A stretch of DNA of 41,180 bases from Prevotella sp. OH937_COT-195 (GTDB taxonomy: Bacteria > Bacteroidota > Bacteroidia > Bacteroidales > Bacteroidaceae). A program made the translations under genes and the position numbers. Below are positions 1-6,246 of this stretch, piece after piece. Within the stretch, counting starts at the first letter, position 1; each line of letters begins with the position of its first letter. The stretch lies in NCBI RefSeq assembly GCF_003932845.1, contig NZ_RQZH01000024.1, positions 1-41,180 of the forward strand, written 5' to 3'. Under the pieces are notes generated by a model, which searched no databases, was not told the DNA's origin, and saw only the letters and a list, made by a program, of their open reading frames with translations.

Positions 1-374
1 GGGATAAGAGAGTATGGTCTGTTTTTACAAAAGTGCCATACGGAAAAGTGTTTGCCGACAGGGGATACATCAAGCAGGAATTATTTGAGAGTCTCTTTGA
101 CAGGGGGATTCACCTTGTGCATGGGCTTAAGGCCAAGATGAAGAACAAACTCATGCCCATATGGGATAAGATAATGCTCAGGAAGAGATACATCATAGAG
201 TGCATAAACGAGCTGTTGAAGAACAAGGCTGAACTTGTGCATTCAAGGCATCGCTCCATACATAACTTCATCATGAATCTATGCTCGGCGCCGGCGGCGT
301 ATTGCTTCTTTGACAACGAACCGAATGTACTACCGGTATATGTGGAGAATACAAGGCAATTGCAACTTTTTTAG
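1..374 (+). mobile_element. IS982-family transposase, C-terminal part (cut by window edge)
   Basis: The reading frame is open from base 3 of the window (residues DKRVWSVFTKVPYGKVFADRGY) to the TAG at 372-374, so the N-terminal half lies outside. The text matches the end of IS982-type DDE transposases: an ADRGY block with a catalytic Asp, the conserved LRKR then IE-x-INE-x-LKN block with the catalytic Glu, and the closing HSRHRS-x-x-NF block. A GTG at 33 is only an internal codon. The stop is followed at 382-400 by TTATCCCGAACTGGCGTAT, which recurs at other remnants in the window and is taken as the IS end. Whether the element is intact cannot be judged. Confidence 0.85.
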
Positions 375-381
375 AAACGGA

Positions 382-475
382 TTATCCCGAACTGGCGTAT
401 AAATCAATAAAATACAAACAAAATCCGCTATGATTACCAAATTTTATGATGAATTCTTATCCCGAACTCGCGTAT
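382..475 (+). repeat. IS982 end repeats, rearranged
   Basis: TTATCCCGAACTGGCGTAT at 382-400 closes the element to the left. Bases 401-438 match the reverse complement of 3871-3908 (36 of 38). Bases 433-475 match 3941-3983 in direct orientation (39 of 43) and end in another copy of the IS terminus, TTATCCCGAACTCGCGTAT. The piece therefore joins two parts of an IS 5' end in opposite orientations, as a deletion or inversion between neighbouring copies would leave. Seen directly by alignment; the history is inference. Confidence 0.7.
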
Positions 476-540
476 ATAATTATTAAATACACGCGCAATA
501 ATATCATATAAAAAAGCGTTATTTAAAAAACAAATTTTAT

Positions 541-1228
541 ATGAATATGAAAAATATTAGTTTGCCGAGAATAATGGTGGTGGGAATTATGACATTGGCA
601 TTCTCATCTTGTTTCAATAACGGATACCATGTTGAGAAAAAACTTACAACAAAACAGAAAGAGGATTTCGGAAATACCATAAAGGGTGAATATAAAGGTA
701 AATATATTATATATTACACCAATGCAGAATCCGGTTATACGACCGGTGAAAACGGTAAGGTGAACAAGAGCGGAAAAGAAAATAGAAAATGTCATAATGA
801 CTGTCGGTGACTACGATTTAAGATCGATAGCGATGCATAAATTTCCCATAAGCATATTGTCGAACATTGTGGATGCTGATGCCGACCTAAGCAAGGCTCT
901 TGCATCATTGCCGGATATGGATCTCTCTGCCAAGTATCATATCAATTACGAAACTAACTACACAGACATTTTGTTCTACATACAGCCAAACGCGTTATAT
1001 CTCACGTTGAACTACCGCGGAGCAGACCATCACATACGAATTGAATTTGATAACAGCAATCGTGTATATTGTTTCCATCCGAAAGACCTTGAAAAACAAC
1101 ATGCCTTTAAATCTGTAAACGATATAGTAATGAATCTCTTGGCAATATACAACGGGGCAAAACTCGTGCAGAAGTTTGACCTTTGGGAAGGCAATGGAAT
1201 GTATGTAATGTTCGATATTGACAATTGA
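541..1228 (+). pseudogene. DUF4840-like lipoprotein, frameshifted
   Basis: Two overlapping frames make one protein. 541-810 encodes an N-terminal hydrophobic segment ending in a lipobox-like FSSC (Cys about residue 24), then the domain start with IKGEYKGKYIIYY. 797-1228 in the +1 frame continues with FPISILSNI, the VDADADLSKALAS helix and a long beta-rich tail. The order and spacing match DUF4840 lipoproteins of Bacteroidales, which attach to the cell envelope and have no known function. One extra base, most likely in an A run at 774-789, breaks the frame. The restored protein would be about 228 residues. A sequencing error cannot be excluded. No family-type promoter was found in front. Confidence 0.65.
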
Positions 1229-1393
1229 AACTTATAGTTGAAACTAATCATGAGACCGCATGACCTCCCCCAATGATTTAGTCTTTAAAGAACAAAAAAC
1301 GAAACAACAAAAATAAAATTCACGTTTTATTTGCATCTTACTTAAAAAACACTTACCTTGACACTCGCATTACAGTATCATGCTGTTTTTGCC

Positions 1394-1466
1394 GGACTTG
1401 TAGTTCAGTTGTTATAGCGACAAACTCATAATCCGGAGGGCTCCGGTTCAAGTTCAGGTTGGTTCA
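1394..1466 (+). pseudogene. tRNA-Met(CAT)-like relic
   Basis: These 73 bases fit canonical tRNA numbering exactly. Acceptor arms GGACTTG and TTGGTTC pair at six of seven positions allowing G-U, then discriminator A. T8-A9 and a D arm GTTC...TAGC follow. The anticodon loop is CTCATAA with T33 and CAT. A five-base variable region is followed by a T arm with loop TTCAAGT. The anticodon stem pairs at only two of five positions, the T stem has a C-A mismatch, and the D-loop G18-G19 pair is lost. It is best read as a decayed or element-borne tRNA. No CCA is encoded. Confidence 0.45.
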
Positions 1467-1483
1467 CATTAAAAATCAGGGAA

Positions 1484-1569
1484 TTAGTCGTCCCTTGAAA
1501 ACTATATTTCAGCGTGAACTTCGATTTTACAAATTTCGTGCAGAAATATAGTTTTCAAGGGACGACTAA
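1484..1569. repeat. 27-bp perfect inverted repeat, 32-base spacer
   Basis: The left arm at 1484-1510 (TTAGTCGTCCCTTGAAAACT...) and the right arm at 1543-1569 are exact reverse complements over 27 bases, with an AT-rich 32-base centre. As RNA it would be a very stable hairpin, but there is no T run directly after the right arm, so it is not a standard terminator. It lies 17 bases after the tRNA-like relic and before a convergent gene. It could be the remains of a small mobile element, a protein-binding cruciform or a recombination site; nothing here decides. Confidence 0.85.
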
Positions 1570-1627
1570 ATAATGAACATTCGATAGGTTTCAGCCTACC
1601 AAATGGCCATTACGCTTGTTTTTATTT

Positions 1628-3103
1628 TTACAGAGACACTTTATAAGTATTCTTTCCCACTTGCGCCAAATAAAACCCTGTTGGCAATGGGATTTCAGCA
1701 TGGCTTGTCATTTTTCCTTTCCATACCGTAGTTCCACTTATATTGTAAATGTTTACCGATACGGACTCGTAGTTTCCGTTGCCCGTGGCATCAATACACA
1801 GCATTCCGTTGCTACCATATACTTTATATGCTGTAGTTGGCACATCAGGTGTGATGATTGAAGAAGGCCATTGCCATTCCTCCAACTCAACAATGTCCGG
1901 GAAATCTTTGAACACTTCTGACTGACGGTAAGCCTCTGCCGAGCCCTTGGGAACATAAAGAACTGCATTGTTTACAGACGACTCGAAAGGCATATGTGCG
2001 AATACGTCTGTCTTTGCATTGGTTTTAGGGGGAATTATTGGACGTGCATACACCTTCCGCAACTTAGAATTGTTCCAAAATGCTTCTCTTCCTATAAAAG
2101 TCACGCCCGCCGGTATATCAATAGAATCCAAAGGGGCTGAACAGAATGATGTTATTCCTATGTAAGTAACGGTGGAAGGAATGTCTATTTTTTTTAACTT
2201 GGTGAGGAAAAAAGCTCCATTACCTATTCGGGTTATATTATCGGGAATATTTACTTCCTCCAATGCACTGCACCAATGAAAGGCCATATCACCTATTTCC
2301 GTCAGTTTGTCTGTTAAGATGGTAGCTTTTCGCAATCCTGCGACAGAGGAATAAGTTTCTTTGAGCACTCTTACATTTTTTGGTACAACCACTTCTTCTA
2401 TGGTGTTGATTCCATAATACGCTGACCCATCCAAGACTTCAACGGTTTCGGGTAATATGGCAACCGCAGGATTGATCTTGGTGCAGCCATAAAATACACA
2501 ATTGTGCAATTCACGCAATTTAGAAGGTATATTAACCTCTTTCAGATTGACGCAATTCGTAAACAAATAATCGTTAAGAATTTCAAGATTATCAGGTAGT
2601 CTTACTTTTTCAAGTTTATAGCACCAAGCAATTGCACTTTCACCTATTTCTGTTACGTTTTCAGGAATAACCAACTCTTTTAGTACAACATTAAAATTTA
2701 ATGCCTTGCTACCTATTTTCTTTAGAGTTTTGGGTAATTTAAGGCTTATCAGGTAAGTTCCGTGGAACGCATCGTTTATCAGGGTGTCGCCTTCCACTCG
2801 GGCATCTTCTAAATCCAAGTGGCGCAGATTGGTTCGTGGGTCATCTTCCATTCCTTCATCATCTTCCTTTATTTTTTTGATTAATGTTTTCTTATCCAGT
2901 TTAGGATCGGGCCAACACAAGCGATGAAGGAATTTGATATCTTTGTTGTTGAGCGTACCTGTAACCTTTATGCTCTTAAGTTGGTTGGCATTTTCCCCTA
3001 TGACATCCTTCAACGTTCCCGGAGTATCCACATGATATTCCTGCCCATAGATGACGCTTGTACATGTAATCAATAAAAGCCCCAAGTAAATTTTTAGTCT
3101 CAT
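1628..3103 (-). CDS. BspA-like leucine-rich repeat secreted protein
   Basis: This 491-residue protein has an N-terminal signal peptide (about residues 1-20, ending VIYGQ). From about residue 90 to 385 it carries BspA/LRR_5-type repeats such as LKELVIPENVTEIGESAIAW and IDIPSTVTYIGITSF. Repeats of this kind form a curved surface that in BspA of Tannerella binds host matrix proteins. The C-terminus (about 415-491) reads as a sorting tail: VYGSNGMLCID, then VSVNIYNISG, GFYLAQVGKNTYKVSL. This suggests export to the cell surface, probably by type IX secretion (inference). It lies 68 bases downstream of a small frameshifted secreted protein on the same strand, with a hairpin between them, so expression may depend on read-through. 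Confidence 0.85.
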   Translation of the reverse strand: MRLKIYLGLLLITCTSVIYGQEYHVDTPGTLKDVIGENANQLKSIKVTGTLNNKDIKFLHRLCWPDPKLDKKTLIKKIKEDDEGMEDDPRTNLRHLDLEDARVEGDTLINDAFHGTYLISLKLPKTLKKIGSKALNFNVVLKELVIPENVTEIGESAIAWCYKLEKVRLPDNLEILNDYLFTNCVNLKEVNIPSKLRELHNCVFYGCTKINPAVAILPETVEVLDGSAYYGINTIEEVVVPKNVRVLKETYSSVAGLRKATILTDKLTEIGDMAFHWCSALEEVNIPDNITRIGNGAFFLTKLKKIDIPSTVTYIGITSFCSAPLDSIDIPAGVTFIGREAFWNNSKLRKVYARPIIPPKTNAKTDVFAHMPFESSVNNAVLYVPKGSAEAYRQSEVFKDFPDIVELEEWQWPSSIITPDVPTTAYKVYGSNGMLCIDATGNGNYESVSVNIYNISGTTVWKGKMTSHAEIPLPTGFYLAQVGKNTYKVSL

Positions 3104-3132
3104 ATTTATTCTGTCTTATTATTTGAAAAATG

Positions 3133-3161
3133 AGGGAAGCGTACATCAAATACGCTTCCCT
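3133..3161 (-). terminator. Hairpin terminator between two secreted-protein genes
   Basis: AGGGAAGCGTA (3133-3143) and TACGCTTCCCT (3151-3161) pair perfectly over 11 bp around a seven-base loop. On the minus strand the stem is followed by CATTTTTC. It lies after the frameshifted small secreted gene and before the LRR gene, so it could lower transcription of the latter. Confidence 0.65.
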
Positions 3162-3171
3162 TTGATATAAA

Positions 3172-3574
3172 TTACTCTTTCACGAACTTTGCGGTTTCCT
3201 TAGTATTTCCGTTTCTTTCCATCACAGTGACAATGTAAATGTCCGGTGACAAATTGGAAACATTGATTCGCATTTCTTTCTTTGCACTGCCAACATGATA
3301 TTTACCGTAATTCATTTGGTTCTGTGCACCTGCAGTACAACGGGTCGTACTCGTATTGGTCGGCTGTCAATGTTCTGACATATCCCTCGTAGGAATTTAA
3401 TTTTATATTTCCACTTGTGAGAATATCTGAAACTTTCCCTGCTTCATCCTTGTAAAAGGATAGAATTATTTCATCTTGGGACAACGTCTTTGCGATATCA
3501 GTCTCACAGCCTTGTGCCTGCATGCTTAAACTGTACACAAAAGCAAGTATTAGAAGTATAAAAGATTTCTTCAT
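3172..3574 (-). pseudogene. Small secreted protein with sorting-type C-terminus, frameshifted
   Basis: The first frame (3574 down to 3302) gives a signal peptide (MKKSFILLILAFVYSLSMQAQ) and about 65 residues of a small beta-rich domain, then stops. A second frame, opening just after a TGA at about 3366 and running to the TAA at 3172-3174, supplies the expected end: GKYHVGSAKKEMRINVSNLS, then PDIYIVTVMERNGNTKETAKF. That is a textbook sorting-domain end. A single-base shift between about 3340 and 3366 therefore splits a protein of roughly 135 residues. Size and layout recall DUF3244-like small secreted proteins, but the family call is tentative. Could be real decay, phase variation or a base-calling error. 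Confidence 0.6.
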
Positions 3575-3711
3575 GATGACATTAATTTTAAGTTAACAAT
3601 TAAAAGTTACCCCATAACGGATTCTTCTCCTTTCTTGAAGTATGGTGTTAAAATTAAACTTTAAATTATTAGGTAAATCTATTATTTTCTCGAATTTATT
3701 AATGTACCTCA

Positions 3712-3743
3712 CAAATATATACAAATCTTTTTATTTTCGCAAA
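3712..3743 (-). promoter_or_regulatory. Promoter of the small secreted protein gene
   Basis: On the minus strand the -33 element TTTG (plus 3740-3743), a 20-base spacer and the -7 box TATATTTG (plus 3712-3719) fit the Bacteroidota consensus exactly. The start would be near 3705, leaving a leader of about 130 bases before the ATG at 3574. Confidence 0.65.
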
Positions 3744-3983
3744 TTATTCATAAACTTTCTTGGTTTTTCTCTTCTTTTTATCGAGTTCGGCATTAAAATT
3801 CTTGTTAAATTCATCGATAATACAGAAGATTTCCGGAGTGTCCTTGAACGAAGTGAAAAACTTTGTACTCGGTAATAATGGCGGATTTTGTTTGTATTTT
3901 ATTGATTTTGAACACCATAAAGATGCAACGGTTTCCGCATATTACCAAATTTCATGATGAGTTTTGATCCCGAACTCGCGTAT
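3744..3983 (-). mobile_element. IS982-family 5' end remnant
   Basis: On the minus strand an open stretch reads LPSTKFF, then KDTPEIFCIIDEFNKNFNAE, then DKKKRKTKKVYE and a stop at 3744-3746. This resembles the first 45-50 residues of IS982 transposases (the EIFCIIDEF-x-K motif), with the rest deleted. No ATG is visible in front. At 3941-3983 lies a copy of the 43-base end repeat closing with CGAACTCGCGTAT, in the orientation expected for the 5' terminus of a leftward element. The promoter of the neighbouring gene overlaps the truncated end, so the insertion may have shaped it. Confidence 0.5.
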
Positions 3984-4062
3984 TTATAGATATAAAGTTG
4001 CGAAAAAACGTTTCACTACTACAACTTTTTAAGCACTTTTCTTATGGCGAACTCATGTAATA

Positions 4063-5376
4063 TTAAAAACTATATTTCATTTTTATCCATGCTTCGGAAT
4101 TTTCCCCGTACATGGCAAACACTCCTTTGTCGGCATGGAAAAAGTCGTGTCCTGCGGTGAGTTCTATCTGGTCGTTAAGGGAATATGAAGCCGAAAAGCG
4201 GTTGAAGACACCACCGTTTGTCACATCTATATATGCGAAGGTGGAAAGTTTCAACGTGTTTCGCAGCAGTTCTTTCGAAATTCTTGCCGTGGCAAGTCCG
4301 GCATTGCGACGTACGGAGAGACCATCGATGTTGCCCGATGTGTATTTATGGCAATACTGCATGCTGACATTCCAGTCGTTGGATGGATACCAATCCATAC
4401 CCACGAGGGCGTTGAGAGTGTTGCGCCGTGCCACATCTTGTCCCAAACCACCTCCCTGCGCTTCTCCGATACAGCCTGCGATTTCGCCACGAAAGACAAA
4501 CTGACCGATGGGCAACGAACAGTCGGCACCCAGCATCGTCATACGACGATATTTTCCGTTTACTTGCAGCGACTGCCCGTCTTCCGACAAAAGCAAACAA
4601 AGAGCAGGCATTTTGTTCCATGTTCGCAAGGCACTCACAGAGAAGTCTATCCCTCTGAGATTTACAGTTATTTTTCCGCCGAACTCCATATTCCCGAATC
4701 TCTTTTCCGGTTTGCCGCTTTCCAAGTCAATGGTATATGGAAGTGATACGTACGGTAACCGAACAGCCCACGGATTGCGTTCGTTTGTAGGCAGAACAAA
4801 AAAGTCAACCACGGGATTGCACACAGCCTCGAAAGTTACCGAATGCAATGTGTACTTCGCACGCAGTGCATTTACCGGAATGCGTATGTCGTCATAGTCT
4901 TGTGCAAGAAACTCGGTATAGTCAAACGGCGACACGCGGTCGGTAACGCGTATTGCGTCTGCCACACCCCATACGATAATCTGTCGTCCCACGCGCAGAT
5001 CGAAATTCCCCTTTGCGTAGGACAGATAAGCCTCGCGCAGTTCCACTCCGGTACGTTCTTTCAATATTCCGTTGTAGGTGGCGTTCACGGACAGAAAAAG
5101 AGATGCCGTGCCTTTTTCAATCTTCACTTCTCCCCGTGCACGGGTTCTTGAAGCCATCCAATCGGTTTTCCCCTCGGTTCTTACGGCATGGTAAGTGTCA
5201 AGGAAACCTTTTGCCTGCACTTGCAAAGCGTTGTCGTCAATATCCTCGACTTCTTCCAACGGAGTATATTCCGATTCTGTCGAAATATTCTCTACCGACA
5301 ATGTGTCAATTCGGGCTTTTGCTTGTACCGAGAGCATCGGCACAAGCAAAAGAATCCATAATCGCAGTATTTTCAT
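4063..5376 (-). CDS. DUF1302-like outer-membrane beta-barrel protein
   Basis: 437 residues with a signal peptide (about 1-19, ending SVQAKA). The body holds many short amphipathic strands and ends in Tyr-Ser-Phe, the terminal Phe that marks barrel proteins. Residues around 115-160 carry the DUF1302 hallmark: REAYLSY, then DLRVGRQIIVWGVADAIRVT and DRVSPFDYTEF. DUF1302 proteins in other phyla sit beside RND/MMPL transporters and LolA-like carriers, exactly as here, and are presumed outer-membrane partners of that export route. It starts one base after the LolA-like gene stops and is the last gene of the leftward tetR operon. Role in a lipid or hydrophobic-compound exporter is inference. Confidence 0.75.
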   Translation of the reverse strand: MKILRLWILLLVPMLSVQAKARIDTLSVENISTESEYTPLEEVEDIDDNALQVQAKGFLDTYHAVRTEGKTDWMASRTRARGEVKIEKGTASLFLSVNATYNGILKERTGVELREAYLSYAKGNFDLRVGRQIIVWGVADAIRVTDRVSPFDYTEFLAQDYDDIRIPVNALRAKYTLHSVTFEAVCNPVVDFFVLPTNERNPWAVRLPYVSLPYTIDLESGKPEKRFGNMEFGGKITVNLRGIDFSVSALRTWNKMPALCLLLSEDGQSLQVNGKYRRMTMLGADCSLPIGQFVFRGEIAGCIGEAQGGGLGQDVARRNTLNALVGMDWYPSNDWNVSMQYCHKYTSGNIDGLSVRRNAGLATARISKELLRNTLKLSTFAYIDVTNGGVFNRFSASYSLNDQIELTAGHDFFHADKGVFAMYGENSEAWIKMKYSF

Positions 5377-5377
5377 A

Positions 5378-6157
5378 TCATAGTCCTTTCTCCAATTTCG
5401 AAACGGTGAACAGATTGGGTGAAACTTTCACATTGAATTTCTGATTATTCATGCGAATGATGGTTTTATGCCCGGTCTGTACATTTATCATCTGCATTAG
5501 GTGCATGGTCCAAAATCCCTGTACTTTCTCTATGTTTGAGATTGTGAGTTGACGATGCAGTTTGTTCAGTTTGTCGTAGTATTCCACCTTTACAGCCATG
5601 AGGTAGTCCTGCCTAATCCATGTTACTCGCCGTGCATAAATTTCGTCTTTGTCGTTGGGTACAGACTGCACCACCCAACATTTGTGACTGCCCAGCGTTT
5701 CCTCTCGCAGAAATTGGTGTTTCTCCTCGTCCACGCTTCTTGTGCTCATGTCATTGTATGTAAAGTCGCTGCCCATGAAATAATCGGTCTTTGACGATTT
5801 TCCGCTGATTCGCCTTGTCTTTTTCATTGCAGGGAGGTACAGCCACTTGTCGTCTGTCTTGTTAGGATTGTCATAGTCCCAAGTGAGAAATCCGGTTCCC
5901 TTTACATCGCCGGGATAGGTAAAGAACATGATTTTCTTCGTATCCTTTCCTTCGTCTATTGCCCACGATTCGAGCTTTCGCACGCGCTTGTGCCCGCTTT
6001 TCTGGATGAGTGTCATTTCGATGGTGGCATAGCGTGTGTCGCCGTCGGCACGGTTTTTCACTTTCTGCATGATGTCTCTGCCCGACAGCCCTGCTGCCTG
6101 TGCGCTACAAACCGCCAGTATGGCGATGAGCGATAATGTAAAATGTCTTGTTTTCAT
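5378..6157 (-). CDS. LolA-like outer membrane lipoprotein-sorting protein
   Basis: 259 residues with a signal peptide ending at about AQAAG (residues 20-23), so periplasmic. The remainder matches the LolA-like family (PF17131 type): LSGRDIMQKVKNRADG at the mature start, then a half-open beta sheet with KIMFFTYPGDVKGTGFLTWD, DDKWLYLPAMKKTRRIS, DYFMGSDFTYNDM and the closing RMNNQKFNVKVSPNLFTVSK. Proteins of this family are predicted to carry lipid or lipid-like cargo in a hydrophobic cavity and are usually encoded next to an RND/MMPL pump and a DUF1302 barrel, as here. They are not the housekeeping LolA. Confidence 0.8.
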   Translation of the reverse strand: MKTRHFTLSLIAILAVCSAQAAGLSGRDIMQKVKNRADGDTRYATIEMTLIQKSGHKRVRKLESWAIDEGKDTKKIMFFTYPGDVKGTGFLTWDYDNPNKTDDKWLYLPAMKKTRRISGKSSKTDYFMGSDFTYNDMSTRSVDEEKHQFLREETLGSHKCWVVQSVPNDKDEIYARRVTWIRQDYLMAVKVEYYDKLNKLHRQLTISNIEKVQGFWTMHLMQMINVQTGHKTIIRMNNQKFNVKVSPNLFTVSKLEKGL

Positions 6158-6200
6158 TTCGTTGTATGATATTTATGATTGTTATATTCTGGTTTTTGTT

Positions 6201-6246
6201 GTTCCTTGGGAAGTCCTCTTGTCGTTCCTTAGGAAGTCTTTTGGTC
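6201..6246. repeat. Tandem 23-bp repeat over the RND stop codon
   Basis: Two adjoining copies (6201-6223 and 6224-6246, 19 of 23 identical) start GTTCCTTRGGAAGTC. Each contains a small palindrome of the TTCCTAAGGAA type. The right copy includes the last codons and stop of the RND gene. The left copy lies in the gap before the LolA-like gene, where small hairpins could affect mRNA stability or coupling. Confidence 0.7.

Larger units (their letters stand above)
1229..1627. other. Intergenic stretch with tRNA relic and inverted repeat
   Basis: Apart from the tRNA-Met-like relic (1394-1466) and the 27-bp inverted repeat (1484-1569), this roughly 400-base stretch between two convergent genes is AT-rich. 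No coding frame or clear promoter was seen in it. Confidence 0.6.
3575..4062. other. Intergenic stretch, IS scar
   Basis: This holds the promoter at 3712-3743 and the IS982 remnant at 3744-3983. A degenerate version of the IS terminus may lie at about 4030-4051 (CTTATGGCGAACTCATGTAA). Small open frames here on the plus strand have no recognisable features and are not called. Confidence 0.5.
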
